Both the position numbers and the translations under genes were made by a program. 64,000 nucleotides of DNA from contig NZ_JAGGJP010000001.1 of the NCBI RefSeq assembly GCF_017872975.1, positions 186,001-250,000 of the forward strand, read 5' to 3'. The notes under the pieces are model-generated. The model was not told the DNA's origin. It saw only the letters and a program-made list of their open reading frames with translations, and did no database searches. Source of the stretch: Rubellimicrobium aerolatum (GTDB taxonomy: Bacteria > Pseudomonadota > Alphaproteobacteria > Rhodobacterales > Rhodobacteraceae). Shown piece by piece: positions 45,711-54,759 of the stretch. The first letter of the stretch is position 1, and each line of letters opens with the position of its first letter.

Positions 45711-47212
45711 CGGGCGGCCTCCAGCGTCGTCTCGGGCGCGGCGATGGCGCGGACGATGGCGTCGGTGGTGATGTCGGCCCCGGTCAGCTCGGCGACGTGC
45801 TGGCGGTCGCGGACCACGATCACGCGGTCGGAGACGGCGACCAGCTCCTCCAGCTCGGAGGAGATGACGAGGACGGACATCCCGCCGGCCACCATCTCGT
45901 TGACGAGGCGCAGCACCTCGGCGTGGGCACCCACGTCGATGCCGCGCGTGGGCTCGTCGAGGATGAGGACGCGCGGGTTCATGGCGAGCCAGCGGGCGAG
46001 GATCACCTTCTGCTGGTTGCCGCCCGAGAGGAGGCCCACCGGCTTTTCCGGGCCGGGCGTGCGGATGTCGAGGCGGCGGATGAAATCCTCGGCCAGCCGC
46101 CGCTGCTCGGCGCGGGGCAAGGGACGCGCCCAGCCGCGATGGGCCTGGAGGGCGAGGGCGATGTTCTCGCGCACCGACAGGTCGGCGATGAGGCCGGAGG
46201 TCTTGCGGTCCTCGGGGGCGAAGCCGAAGCCGGCGGCGATGGCGCGGGCGGGGGTGGAGACGTCCACGGGGCCGCCCGCGTCGCGGACCGTGCCGCTGTC
46301 GGCGGGGGTCGCGCCGAACAGGACCTCGGCGGTCTCGGTCCGGCCCGAGCCGAGGAGGCCCGCCATGCCCACGACCTCGCCCTTGCGGAAGCTCAGGTCG
46401 AAGGGCGCGATGCGGCCGCGCTTGCCCAGGCCCTCGGCGCGCAGCAGCTCCTCGCCGGTGGCGTGGGCGGCGCGGCCGTGGGCGGTGGCCTGCTCCAGCT
46501 CGCGGCCGAGCATCAGGTTGACGAGGCGGACGCGGTCGAGGGTCGCGGCCTCGGTGGTGGCGATGTGGCGGCCGTTCCGCAGGACGGTGACGCGGTCCGA
46601 GATGGCGAAGACCTGATCGAGGAAGTGGGACACGAAGACGATGCCCAGGCCCCGGTCCCTGAGCCGCCGCACCACGTCGAACAGCATCGCCACCTCGCGG
46701 GCGTCGAGGCTCGCGGTGGGCTCGTCGAGGATGAGGACCTTGCCGGACAGGTGGACGGCGCGGGCGATGGCGACGATCTGCTGGACGGCGACGGAATAGG
46801 CCCCGAGGTCGCGGTCCACGTCGATGTCGAGGCCGTAGCCCGACAGCATCCCGCGCGCGAGCGCCCGCATCCCGCGCGGGCTGACGAGGCCCCAGCGGCG
46901 GGGCTGGCGGCCGAGCGTCAGGTTCTCGGCGACCGTGAGGTTGGGCAAGAGGTTCACCTCCTGGTAGACGGTGCCGATGCCCAGCGCCTGCGCGTGGGCG
47001 GTGCCCTGCGGGTCCACGGGCTGGCCGTCGAGGAGGATGTCGCCGCCGTCGCGGCGGTAGGCGCCGGTCAGGCACTTGATGAGCGTGGACTTGCCCGCCC
47101 CGTTCTCGCCCAGCAGGGCATGGACCTCGCCCGCCGCGAGGTCGAAGCCGACGCCGTCGAGCGCGACGGTGCCGGGGAATCGCTTGGTCAGGGCTTGGGC
47201 TTGCAGGCGCAT
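45707..47212 (-). CDS. ytfR: Sugar ABC transporter ATPase with two ABC domains (YtfR type)
   Basis: The 501-residue ATPase has two ABC halves. The first has Walker A GENGAGKST near residue 35, signature AYSVAVQQIVAIARAV and Walker B VLILDEPTASLD. The second, from about residue 255, has the degenerate Walker A GLLGSGRTE, signature LLSGGNQQKVILARWL and Walker B VLILDEPTRGIDVG. This is the usual pattern for ribose/galactofuranose-type importers. A 190-base gap with a hairpin and repeat copy 4 separates it from ytfQ. Confidence 0.95.
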   Translation of the reverse strand: MRLQAQALTKRFPGTVALDGVGFDLAAGEVHALLGENGAGKSTLIKCLTGAYRRDGGDILLDGQPVDPQGTAHAQALGIGTVYQEVNLLPNLTVAENLTLGRQPRRWGLVSPRGMRALARGMLSGYGLDIDVDRDLGAYSVAVQQIVAIARAVHLSGKVLILDEPTASLDAREVAMLFDVVRRLRDRGLGIVFVSHFLDQVFAISDRVTVLRNGRHIATTEAATLDRVRLVNLMLGRELEQATAHGRAAHATGEELLRAEGLGKRGRIAPFDLSFRKGEVVGMAGLLGSGRTETAEVLFGATPADSGTVRDAGGPVDVSTPARAIAAGFGFAPEDRKTSGLIADLSVRENIALALQAHRGWARPLPRAEQRRLAEDFIRRLDIRTPGPEKPVGLLSGGNQQKVILARWLAMNPRVLILDEPTRGIDVGAHAEVLRLVNEMVAGGMSVLVISSELEELVAVSDRVIVVRDRQHVAELTGADITTDAIVRAIAAPETTLEAAR

Positions 47213-47271
47213 GGCGGGCGAATCTCCTTTCGCGTTCGGGTGGCGTTGGCGTCCATCCTGACGGAGCGGGG

Positions 47272-47318
47272 TTGACGAAGCGTGACAGCATCGAACGCCC
47301 GGTCGCGTTTCGCGCAAC
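47272..47318 (-). repeat. Dispersed ~47-bp intergenic repeat, copy 4
   Basis: This copy reads TTGACGAAG, GACAGCATCGAACG, an 11-base spacer and TTCGCGCAAC on the plus strand. It lies between the ytfQ hairpin and ytfR, about 60 bases before the ytfR ATG when read on the minus strand. Confidence 0.7.
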
Positions 47319-47360
47319 ACCCTTGACGATCCTGCGGCCCGGTGGACGGCCCCCGCGAAT

Positions 47361-47392
47361 CGGCGCCGGCGGGGAGCCCCTCGCCGGCGCCG
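47361..47392 (-). terminator. Intercistronic hairpin after ytfQ
   Basis: Perfect 11-base arms CGGCGCCGGCG (47361-47371) and CGCCGGCGCCG (47382-47392) surround a 10-base loop that can pair further (GGG with CCC). It begins 11 bases past the ytfQ stop. Such stems often stabilise the binding-protein message or partly terminate before the transporter genes. Confidence 0.6.
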
Positions 47393-47402
47393 GTCCCGGC
47401 GA

Positions 47403-48350
47403 TCAGTAGCCGAGGCCCTTGCGGCGGTCGTATTCGGCCTGCGGGTCGTCCGCCTGGGTGTAGAGCCTGGACTCGGTCTGGATGAACTTGGGCGGCTCGG
47501 TGCCCGCGTCCCAGTAGGCCTGGAGCGCATCGAAGGCCGGGCCGGCCATGTTGGGCGTCAGCTCGACGGTGGCGTTGGCCTCTCCCGCCGCCATGGCCTG
47601 GAAGATGTCGGGCACGGCGTCGATGGAGACCACGAGGATGTCCTCGCCGGGCTTGAGGCCCGCCTCCTTGATGGCCTGGATCGCGCCCACGGCCATGTCG
47701 TCGTTGTGGGCGTAGAGCGCGCAGATGTCCGCGCCGCCGTTCTCGGCCTGGAGGAACGCCTCCATGACGGTCTTGCCCTGCGCGCGGGTGAAGTCGCCGG
47801 TCTGGGACTGGACGATCTCGATGTTGGCGTGGCCCTCGATGCCGTCGCGGAAGCCCTGGGCGCGGTCGATGGCGGGCGAGGAGCCCGTCGTGCCCTGCAG
47901 CTCCACGACGCGGCAGGGCTGGTCGCCGACCTGCCCGGCGAGCCATTCGCCCGCGACCTCGCCCTCGTGCACGAGGTCCGAGCCCACGGCGGTCAGGTAG
48001 AGCGAGGGGTCGCTGTCCACCATCCGGTCGAGCAGGACGACGGGGATCTCGGCCTCGGCGGCCTCCTCCAGCACGGCGTCCCAGCCGGTCGCCACCACGG
48101 GGGCGAGGAGGATGGCGTCCACGCCCTGCGCGATGAAGGAGCGGACGGCGGCGATCTGGTTCTCCTGCTTCTGCTGGGCGTCCGAGAACTGGAGCTGGAG
48201 GCCCCGCGCCTCGGCCTCCTGCTGGGTCACGGTGGTCTCGGCCGCGCGCCAGCCCGATTCCGAGCCGATCTGCGAGAAGCCTACGACCTGCGCGGACGCG
48301 GCCGTTCCCAGCGCCAGCGCCGCCGCGCTGGCGAGAAGTGTGGTCCTCAT
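47403..48350 (-). CDS. ytfQ: Sugar ABC transporter substrate-binding protein (YtfQ type)
   Basis: The 315-residue periplasmic protein has a signal peptide (LLASAAALALGTAASAQ) and the peripiplasmic-binding-protein type I core starting VVGFSQIGSESGWRAAETTV. Further segments are IAQGVDAILLAPVVATGWDA and CALYAHNDDMAVGAIQAIKE. The E. coli homologue binds galactofuranose; here the sugar is inferred. It is the promoter-proximal gene of the importer, with a GntR-type operator in its promoter. Confidence 0.95.
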   Translation of the reverse strand: MRTTLLASAAALALGTAASAQVVGFSQIGSESGWRAAETTVTQQEAEARGLQLQFSDAQQKQENQIAAVRSFIAQGVDAILLAPVVATGWDAVLEEAAEAEIPVVLLDRMVDSDPSLYLTAVGSDLVHEGEVAGEWLAGQVGDQPCRVVELQGTTGSSPAIDRAQGFRDGIEGHANIEIVQSQTGDFTRAQGKTVMEAFLQAENGGADICALYAHNDDMAVGAIQAIKEAGLKPGEDILVVSIDAVPDIFQAMAAGEANATVELTPNMAGPAFDALQAYWDAGTEPPKFIQTESRLYTQADDPQAEYDRRKGLGY

Positions 48351-48386
48351 TGTGGGTCTCCTCCCTTGAGCCTTTCGGCTGAAGGT

Positions 48387-48414
48387 AGATTAGTAATACT
48401 ATATTTCCGATCAA
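48387..48414 (-). promoter_or_regulatory. ytfQ promoter with GntR-type palindromic operator
   Basis: TAGTAATACTA at 48391-48401 is a perfect 5-1-5 palindrome and fits the TNGTNNNACNA operator form of FadR-subfamily GntR regulators. On the minus strand TTGATC (48414-48409) and TAATCT (48392-48387), 16 bases apart, form a likely promoter, so the palindrome lies in the spacer and touches the -10 element. Binding there would block RNA polymerase. The local AT richness stands out. Confidence 0.6.
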
Positions 48415-48532
48415 GCGATAATTCGGGCGGCGCGTCGCGAGCCGGGGTCGAGGGAGGGCGCGACCGCCGCCTCCTGGGCGATGTCGCGCGATGGGGGCTC
48501 GCCGCCCGGCCGGGTTCGGGCCACGCGGGGCC

Positions 48533-50302
48533 TCAGTCCCCGATCGCGACCCCTTCGCGCCGGCTGTCGGCCCCGCCGGCCAGCCCTTCGGGCGTGACGA
48601 CGATGGCCTGGATGCCGGAGGTCATCTCGGCCACGCTGACCTCGTGGCCCAGGGCTTCGAGCGCCGCCGCCCAGCCCTCGGCCTCGGTCCCGGCTTCCAG
48701 CTCGGTCGGGCCGTTGCGCGAGCCGAAGTTGGGCAGGTCCACCGCCGCCTGCGGGTCGAGCCCCCAGTCGAGGATGCCGACCAGCGTCTTGGCCACGAAG
48801 CCGATGATCTGGCTGCCGCCGGGCGAGCCCGCGACGACGTAAAGGCGGCCATGGGCGTCGAAGACGAGGGTGGGCGCCATGGAGCTGCGCGGCCGCTTGC
48901 CGGGCTCCACCCGGTTGGCGACCGGTTGGCCCTCCTCCTCGGGCAGGAAGGCGAAGTCGGTCAGCTCGTTGTTGAGCAGGAACCCGCCGGCGGTCATCAG
49001 CCGCGCGCCGAAGCCCGCCTCGATGGTCGTGGTCATCGACACCGCGTTGCCGTCGCGGTCCACCACCGAGATGTGGCTGGTGCCGTTCTCGGGGCCGTCG
49101 GACGGCGCGAACCGCCCGCCCTGCCGGAACGGCGGCTCGCCCGCCTCGGCCTCGCCCATCGAGCGGGCGGGGTCGATCAGGGCGGCGCGGCCCGCGAGGT
49201 AGCCCTCGTCCAGGAGGCCGCGCAGGGGGACGGCGACGAAGTCGGGGTCGCCCAGGTAGCGCGCGCGGTCGGCGAAGGCGAGGCGCCCGGCCTCGGCGAA
49301 CCGGTGGACGGCTTCGGGCCCCGGGCCCAGGGCGGCCATGTCGGCGGGCTCGATCACGCCCAGGATCTGCTGGATGGCGACGGCTCCCGAGGAGGGCGGG
49401 CCCATGCCGCAGACCCGGTAGGCGCGGTAGTCGCCGCAGACCGGCTCGCGCTCCACGACGCGGTAGCCCCCCAGGTCGGCCAGCGTCATGTCGCCGGGGT
49501 TGGTCGGGTGGCCGGCGACGGTGCTCACGATGTCCCGCGCGATCGCGCCGGCATAGAAGGCGTCGGCCCCCTCGGCCGCGAGCCGGCGCAGCGTCGCGGC
49601 GAAGGCGGGGTTGGTCAGGCGCGCGCCCGCCGCCTTGGGCGTGCCGTCGGCCGTGTAGAACAGGGCGCGCGCCCGCGGGTCGTCGGCGAGGACCTCCTCC
49701 TGGGCGAGGCTTCCCGCCAGGCGCGGCGAGATCGCGAAGCCCTCCTCGGCGAGGCGGATGGCCGGATCGAACAGCCGCGCCCAGGGCAGCCGCCCCCAGC
49801 GCCGGTGGGCCTCCTCCAGGAGGCGCGGGGTGCCCGGCACGCCGACCGAGCGGCCGCCCACGACGGCGGCCATGAACTCCATGGGCGCCCCGTCCGGGCC
49901 GAGGAAGCGGTCCGGGGTGGCGGCCGTCGGCGCGGTCTCGCGGCCGTCGAGGCTGACGAGCGCGCGCCGGCCCTCGTCCCAGTGCAGCAGGAAGGCGCCG
50001 CCGCCCAGGCCGGAGCTTTGCGGCTCCACGAGGTTAAGCACGAGCTGGACGGCGATGGCCGCGTCCACCGCGCTGCCGCCCGCCCGCAGGATGTCGAGGC
50101 CGGCCTGCGCGGCGAGCGGGTTGGCGGCGGCGACCATCTGCTCCGTCGCTTCGCCTCCCGCGCGCGGGCTGCGGCCGGTCGCGACCTCGGGCGCGAGGTC
50201 GGCGGCGGCACCTTGCGCGAGGGGTCCCGTCGCGGCCAGGGGTGACAAGGCGATCAGCGCGGCACAGGCCAGCGCGCGCCATGGAGGGATCGGGTGAGGC
50301 AT
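48533..50302 (-). CDS. ggt: Gamma-glutamyltransferase (gamma-glutamyl transpeptidase)
   Basis: This periplasmic enzyme hydrolyses or transfers the gamma-glutamyl group of glutathione. The 589-residue precursor has a signal region (ALACAALIALSPLAATGPLA), the conserved LGGGAFLLHWDEG and the self-cleavage site ENGTSHISVVD, whose threonine becomes the N-terminal nucleophile of the small subunit. The late GSPGGSQIIGFVAKTLVGIL motif is present. It is separated from ytfQ by its own intergenic region and is probably a single-gene unit. Confidence 0.95.
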   Translation of the reverse strand: MPHPIPPWRALACAALIALSPLAATGPLAQGAAADLAPEVATGRSPRAGGEATEQMVAAANPLAAQAGLDILRAGGSAVDAAIAVQLVLNLVEPQSSGLGGGAFLLHWDEGRRALVSLDGRETAPTAATPDRFLGPDGAPMEFMAAVVGGRSVGVPGTPRLLEEAHRRWGRLPWARLFDPAIRLAEEGFAISPRLAGSLAQEEVLADDPRARALFYTADGTPKAAGARLTNPAFAATLRRLAAEGADAFYAGAIARDIVSTVAGHPTNPGDMTLADLGGYRVVEREPVCGDYRAYRVCGMGPPSSGAVAIQQILGVIEPADMAALGPGPEAVHRFAEAGRLAFADRARYLGDPDFVAVPLRGLLDEGYLAGRAALIDPARSMGEAEAGEPPFRQGGRFAPSDGPENGTSHISVVDRDGNAVSMTTTIEAGFGARLMTAGGFLLNNELTDFAFLPEEEGQPVANRVEPGKRPRSSMAPTLVFDAHGRLYVVAGSPGGSQIIGFVAKTLVGILDWGLDPQAAVDLPNFGSRNGPTELEAGTEAEGWAAALEALGHEVSVAEMTSGIQAIVVTPEGLAGGADSRREGVAIGD

Positions 50303-50454
50303 GGGTCGCGTCCTCTGCTGCGCCAGCGGCGGCTCCCGGCTGGCCGCTCGGAGCGTAGCACGATCCGGCTCGGCCTGTCGGCATCGCCGTGGGCGCGAGG
50401 GCCTGGCCGTCTCCGCAGCCCGGCCCGCGTCCGATCCGGAATCATTCGCGATGT

Positions 50455-50531
50455 TGGTCGGGGCGGAGAGATTCGAACTCCCGACCCTCTGCTCCCAAAG
50501 CAGATGCGCTACCAGACTGCGCTACGCCCCG
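50455..50531 (-). tRNA. tRNA-Pro (anticodon TGG)
   Basis: On the minus strand the acceptor CGGGGCG (50531-50525) pairs with CGCCCCG (50465-50459), followed by A and an encoded CCA at 50457-50455. The anticodon loop contains TTTGGGA with anticodon TGG. The T loop holds GTTCGAATC. The length is 77 bases. Confidence 0.97.
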
Positions 50532-50607
50532 AACCGACCGCACACATACGGCAGCCGCGCCGGAATGCAATGCGTCCCGGCGGCGGGAGCGGCGAGCGGG
50601 GGCGGGC

Positions 50608-51081
50608 TCAGGGGCAGGGCCGCGCCGCGCCCTCGCCGAGGCTGGGGTGCTGGAGCACGTCGCCGGGCGCGATGCCGAGGCGGGCGGCGAGGCCGCCGTT
50701 GATCTCCAGCACGAACTGGACGCCCTCGCCGCCGGGGATGGGGGTGCGGTCCAGGGGAACGGCGTTCCCGTGCACCCGCGTCACCACGCCGTCCGGCCCC
50801 GCGAAGATCATGTCGAGCGGGATGAGGGTGTTCTCCATCCAGAAGGACACGGGCTGCGGCCGGTCGTAGACGAAGAGCATCCCCGACAGGGTGTCCATCC
50901 GCTCCACGTGCATGAGGCCCCGCGCCCGCTCCTCCGGGTCGTCGGCGACCTCGACGGCGAAACGCGCCTCGCCGAAGCCGCCCGAGACGGTCACGAGGTC
51001 CGGGCGGCAGTCCGCGCCCAGCGCCGGGCCCGCCACGAGGGCGAGCAGCGCGGCGGCCCGGATCGCGCGCGGGCCCATCAT
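50608..51081 (-). CDS. Exported DUF192 protein
   Basis: The 157-residue protein has a signal peptide (AIRAAALLALVAGPALG) and the DUF192 core: DPEERARGLMHVERMD, MLFVYDRPQPVSFWMENTLI and PLDMIFAGPDGVV. DUF192 proteins are small periplasmic beta-fold proteins of unknown role. In Rhodobacteraceae the gene commonly follows a cold-shock gene, as here, with a four-base overlap (ATGA) between the two. Confidence 0.9.
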   Translation of the reverse strand: MMGPRAIRAAALLALVAGPALGADCRPDLVTVSGGFGEARFAVEVADDPEERARGLMHVERMDTLSGMLFVYDRPQPVSFWMENTLIPLDMIFAGPDGVVTRVHGNAVPLDRTPIPGGEGVQFVLEINGGLAARLGIAPGDVLQHPSLGEGAARPCP

Positions 51082-51626
51082 GCGGCGCCCCGCGTCGCCG
51101 CGCCGCGTCCCGCCGCGTCCCAGGCCAGCACCTCGACCGCGAGGCGGCCGCGCTTGCCCTCGATGACGCGGAGGCCCACCGCCTCGCCGGGGACGAGGTC
51201 GGCGAAGCCCGAGCGGCGGAGAACCTCGATGTGCAGGAACACGTCCTCCTCCGATCCCCAGACGTTGGCGAAGCCGAAGCCCTTGGCCTTATCGAACCAC
51301 TTCACGCGCGCCGGTTCAACCGGCTGGCTGGCCAGGAGGGACACGTCCATGTCCGCGAGGTCGGCGAGCCCCGCGCCCGGCGGCACCTCGGGCGGCTGGA
51401 TCGACACGACGGCGGTGGCCTGCATCCCCCTGTCGGTCTGCGCCACCTCGACGGCGATGGCCGAGCCGTCGGCGACGGTGCTCTGGCCGAAGCTGCGGAG
51501 CACGTTGGCATGAAGGAGGATGTCGGGGCCGCCCTCGTCGGACACGACGAAGCCGAAGCCCTTTCCGGGATCGAACCACTTGACGTGACCGCGGACGGCG
51601 GGACGTCCACTCGGGTCTTCAGGCAT
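51078..51626 (-). CDS. Double-domain cold-shock protein
   Basis: The 182-residue protein has two cold-shock domains. The first, at about residues 12-75, begins GHVKWFDPGKGFGFVVSDE; the second, from about 108, begins ARVKWFDKAKGFGFANVWG with VFLHIEVLR. Both keep the aromatic RNP1-like KGFGF motif that binds single-stranded nucleic acid. Two-domain Csp proteins act as RNA chaperones or antiterminators in alphaproteobacteria. It overlaps the DUF192 gene downstream. Confidence 0.94.
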   Translation of the reverse strand: MPEDPSGRPAVRGHVKWFDPGKGFGFVVSDEGGPDILLHANVLRSFGQSTVADGSAIAVEVAQTDRGMQATAVVSIQPPEVPPGAGLADLADMDVSLLASQPVEPARVKWFDKAKGFGFANVWGSEEDVFLHIEVLRRSGFADLVPGEAVGLRVIEGKRGRLAVEVLAWDAAGRGAATRGAA

Positions 51627-51886
51627 TTCTGGAGATCTCGCTTACCGGGCCCTGGGGAGCCCGGCCTTGGGTTGGGTCGGGAAGTCGGGTCGGGGTCGAA
51701 GCGCAACGCGCCGCCGCGGATCGGCTATCCCAGAAGGCCGGGCGCGGCACGATGCACAAAGGTCACGTGACGGATGGTCACATCGGGGGGAACGGGGCTG
51801 GGGCGCCATGGACCGGGCCGGGCCCCCCGGCCGGGGAGGGCCGGGGATAGAAGGTCGAGGGTCGGGGCGCGGAGGCGGCGGGACGG

Positions 51887-52492
51887 TCATGGGTTGAGGC
51901 GGCGCACCTCCCATTCGGATCGGGGATCGGGCCGCGACCAGCGGAAGCGGTCGTGCAGGCGGAAGGGGCCGTCCGCCCAGAACTCGATCTCGACCGGCTC
52001 CAGCCGGTAGCCGCCCCAGAAGGGCGGGCGGGGCGGGCTGGCCCCGAAGCGGGCGGTGACCCTGGCCACCTCGGCCAGGAGGGCGGCGCGCGACTCGAGG
52101 GGGCGGGACTGGCGCGAGGCCCAGGCGCCGAGCCGGCTGCGAAGCGAGCGCGAGGCGAAGTAGGCGTCGGCCTGCGGCCCCTCGACCCGGACCACCGGGC
52201 CGCGCACCCGCACCTGCCGGCGCAGCGTCTTCCAGTGCATCACGAAAGCGGCGCGGCCGGCGGATTCGATCTCCTCGGCCTTGCGGCTCTCGTAGTTGGT
52301 GTAGAAGACGAAGGCCGCGTCCTCGATCTCCTTGAGGAGCACCATTCGGGCGTTGGGCAGGCCCGAGGCGTCCACGGTGGCGAGCGCGATGGCGTTGGGG
52401 TCGTTGGGCTCGGTCGCCTCGGCCTCGCGGAGCCAGGCGCGCGCCAGCGCGAACGGGTCGTCGCCCTCGAATGGTCCGGTCCGGTCAGCCAC
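51887..52492 (-). CDS. pdxH: Pyridoxamine 5'-phosphate oxidase
   Basis: PdxH uses FMN and oxygen to oxidise pyridoxamine or pyridoxine phosphate to PLP. The 201-residue protein has [20 protein letters not shown], the FMN segment [25 protein letters not shown] and the C-terminal [17 protein letters not shown], ending in RRLNP as usual. It is divergent from fabI. Confidence 0.96.
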   Translation of the reverse strand: MADRTGPFEGDDPFALARAWLREAEATEPNDPNAIALATVDASGLPNARMVLLKEIEDAAFVFYTNYESRKAEEIESAGRAAFVMHWKTLRRQVRVRGPVVRVEGPQADAYFASRSLRSRLGAWASRQSRPLESRAALLAEVARVTARFGASPPRPPFWGGYRLEPVEIEFWADGPFRLHDRFRWSRPDPRSEWEVRRLNP

Positions 52493-52516
52493 GTCGCGCT
52501 CCCTTTCAGATGGCGG

Positions 52517-52545
52517 CGATAGACGCTAGCGCGGGCGGGACGCAA
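52517..52545 (-). promoter_or_regulatory. Likely pdxH promoter
   Basis: On the minus strand TTGCGT (52545-52540) and CTATCG (52522-52517) are separated by 17 bases. The -10 element lies 24 bases before the pdxH start codon, leaving room for a short leader with GGGAG ahead of the gene. Confidence 0.4.
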
Positions 52546-52645
52546 GTTCGATTGTCTTATGACGTAGCGGAGCGAATCGGGCGGGGCCGGGGTCCGGGGC
52601 CCTCGGCGCGCCGCGGCTCGGGGGCTGGGACCTGGGGGCTGGGCC

Positions 52646-52674
52646 TTGATGCAGGGAACCCGTTCGCCTACACG
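52646..52674 (+). promoter_or_regulatory. Likely fabI promoter
   Basis: TTGATG (52646-52651) and TACACG (52669-52674) are 17 bases apart and lie 31 bases ahead of the fabI ATG, which has GGGAAAGGA as ribosome binding site. Confidence 0.4.
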
Positions 52675-52705
52675 CTTGCGAAACGCCGCAGGGAAAGGAT
52701 GGCCC

Positions 52706-53533
52706 ATGCAGACGGAGCTGCTGAAGGGCAAGCGCGGCCTCATCATGGGGCTGGCCAACGACAAGTCGATCGCCTGGGGCATCGCCAAGGCCTGCCGCGA
52801 GGCGGGGGCGGAGCTGGCCTTCTCCTACCAGGGCGAGGCGCTGCGGAAGCGCGTGGCGCCCCTCGCGGCGGAGGTCGGCTCGGATATCGTGCTGCCCTGC
52901 GACGTGGGCGACATGGCGTCGGTGGACGCGCTGTTCGCGGCGCTGGAGGCGCGCTGGGGGCGGCTCGACTTCCTGGTCCACGCGATCGGCTTCTCGGACA
53001 AGGAGCAGCTGCGCGGGCGCTACGTGGACACGACGCGCGACAACTTCCTGCTGACGATGGACATCTCGGTGTTCTCGTTCACCGCCGTCGTGAACCGCGC
53101 CTCGCGGATGATGGCGGATGGAGGGGCCTGCCTCACGCTCACCTATTACGGGGCGGAGCGGGTGATGCCGCACTACAACGTCATGGGCGTGGCCAAGGCG
53201 GCGCTGGAGGCGAGCGTGCGCTACCTCGCCGAAGACCTGGGCAAGGACGGCATCCGCGTCAACGCCATCAGCGCCGGGCCGATCAAGACGCTGGCCGCCT
53301 CCGGGATCGGCGATTTCCGCTACATCCTGAAGTGGAACGAGCTGAACTCGCCGCTGCGCCGGAACGTCACGCAGGAGGAGGTGGGCAAGTCGGCGCTGTT
53401 CCTGCTGTCGGACCTCGGGTCCGGGACCACGGGCGAGGTGCTGCACGTGGACGCGGGCTATCACGTCGTCGGCATGAAGGCCGTGGACGCGCCCGACATC
53501 GACGCCGGCCGGAAGGCCGAGGCGGCGTCGTGA
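52706..53533 (+). CDS. fabI: Enoyl-[acyl-carrier-protein] reductase (NADH), FabI
   Basis: FabI reduces the enoyl-ACP double bond in the last step of each fatty acid elongation cycle and is the target of triclosan-type inhibitors. The 275-residue protein has [20 protein letters not shown] at its N-terminus and the active site [20 protein letters not shown] with the Tyr-x6-Lys pair. The [13 protein letters not shown] loop follows. Its stop overlaps the GTG start of the downstream LysE gene. Confidence 0.96.
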   Translation: MQTELLKGKRGLIMGLANDKSIAWGIAKACREAGAELAFSYQGEALRKRVAPLAAEVGSDIVLPCDVGDMASVDALFAALEARWGRLDFLVHAIGFSDKEQLRGRYVDTTRDNFLLTMDISVFSFTAVVNRASRMMADGGACLTLTYYGAERVMPHYNVMGVAKAALEASVRYLAEDLGKDGIRVNAISAGPIKTLAASGIGDFRYILKWNELNSPLRRNVTQEEVGKSALFLLSDLGSGTTGEVLHVDAGYHVVGMKAVDAPDIDAGRKAEAAS

Positions 53534-54144
53534 CCCTGGCCGCCTTCGCCGCCGCCTGGCTCATCCACCTCCTCGCCGCCGCGAGCCCCGGCCCCGCCAT
53601 CCTGATGTCGGCGCGGACGGGCGTGACCGAGGGGTTCCGCACCGGCGCGTGGCTGGCGCTGGGGATCGGGTTCGGCGCGGTGGTCTGGGCGATGGCGGCG
53701 CTGTTCGGGCTGGCCGCGGTGTTCCACGTCGCGCCGGCGCTGTTCCGGGGCTTCAAGGTCATGGGCGCGCTGGTCCTGATCTGGATGGCGGTCCAGATGT
53801 GGCGGCACGCGCCCGAGCGGCTGGACATGGAATCGAGAGGACGGCCGCCGCGCGGCGCGGGGTCGGCGTTGCGCCTTGGCCTCGTGACTCAGCTCGCCAA
53901 TCCCAAGCCGGCGGTGTTCTTCGGGGCCGTGTTCGTCGGCACCGTGCCGCCCGGCACCTCGCTGCCCTGGGTCGGGGCGCTGATGGCGATGGTGCTGGCG
54001 AACGAGGTGTTCTGCAACCTGGTGGTGGCGCGCGTCTTTTCGTTCGAGGGGCCGCGCCGCGCCTATGCCCGGCTCAAGACCGGCGTGGACCGCGCCTTCG
54101 GCGGGGTGCTGGCGCTGCTCGGCCTCAAGATCGCCCTGACCTGA
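53530..54144 (+). CDS. LysE/RhtB family amino-acid exporter
   Basis: The 204-residue inner-membrane protein has five to six hydrophobic segments and the family signature [20 protein letters not shown] near residue 13. [20 protein letters not shown] is in the middle. The start is a GTG at 53530 overlapping the fabI stop (GTGA). Family members export amino acids such as threonine or homoserine lactones; the substrate here is unknown. Confidence 0.88.
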   Translation: MTLAAFAAAWLIHLLAAASPGPAILMSARTGVTEGFRTGAWLALGIGFGAVVWAMAALFGLAAVFHVAPALFRGFKVMGALVLIWMAVQMWRHAPERLDMESRGRPPRGAGSALRLGLVTQLANPKPAVFFGAVFVGTVPPGTSLPWVGALMAMVLANEVFCNLVVARVFSFEGPRRAYARLKTGVDRAFGGVLALLGLKIALT

Positions 54145-54155
54145 AAGAGTTTGCC

Positions 54156-54659
54156 ATGACCGACCGGCTGCCCCACGAAAAGGGGTTCCACATCTCCTGG
54201 GACCAGATCCACCGCGACAGCCGCGCTCTGGCGTGGCGGCTGGACGGCCAGGGGCCGGACAACGGCGCGTGGAAGGCCGTGGTGGCGATCACGCGGGGCG
54301 GGATGGCCCCGGCGATGATCGTGAGCCGCGAGCTGGGCATCCGCACCGTCGATACGATCAGCGTCCAGAGCTACAACCACCAGAGCCAGAGCGAGGCGCA
54401 GGTGCTCAAGGCGCCGGACGCGGGGCTGATGGGCGACGGGACCGGCATCCTGATCGTCGATGACCTCGTGGATTCGGGGCGCACGCTGGAGCTGGTGCGG
54501 CAGATGTACCCGAGGGCGCATTTCGCCACCGTCTACGCCAAGCCCAAGGGGCGGGCGCAGGTCGATACCTTCATCACCGAGGTGAGCCAGGACACCTGGA
54601 TCTTCTTCCCCTGGGACATGGCGCTGCAATACGTCGAGCCCTATCGCGGTCGTGATTGA
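54156..54659 (+). CDS. gpt: Xanthine phosphoribosyltransferase (Gpt)
   Basis: Gpt salvages xanthine and guanine to their nucleotides with PRPP. The 167-residue protein has [19 protein letters not shown] and the PRPP motif [17 protein letters not shown] near residue 98. It ends in [18 protein letters not shown], as in other Gpt-type enzymes. It lies 11 bases after the LysE gene. Confidence 0.93.
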   Translation: MTDRLPHEKGFHISWDQIHRDSRALAWRLDGQGPDNGAWKAVVAITRGGMAPAMIVSRELGIRTVDTISVQSYNHQSQSEAQVLKAPDAGLMGDGTGILIVDDLVDSGRTLELVRQMYPRAHFATVYAKPKGRAQVDTFITEVSQDTWIFFPWDMALQYVEPYRGRD

Positions 54660-54675
54660 TCGTCCTCCCTTTCCG

Positions 54676-54704
54676 TTGATTCGCGTTCTGGAAAGACCCT
54701 AGCA
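54676..54704 (+). promoter_or_regulatory. Promoter-like site before the aminotransferase gene
   Basis: TTGATT (54676-54681) and CTAGCA (54699-54704) are 17 bases apart, in the 100-base gap after gpt, about 55 bases ahead of the next ATG. Confidence 0.4.
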
Positions 54705-54759
54705 CGCCCCTCCTTGCGATCCGGTTAACGCCGGACGGATCCTCCCGAGGCCCGCGCCG

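Noticed and set aside
50301-50702. Plus-strand frame containing GAERFELPTLCSQSRCATRL
   Set aside because: This is the translated antisense of tRNA-Pro, also a common false protein.
51762-51771. GTCACGTGAC palindrome upstream of the cold-shock gene as an operator
   Set aside because: It is a perfect 10-base palindrome, but it is isolated, far (about 140 bases) from the start and has no partner regulator in the window.
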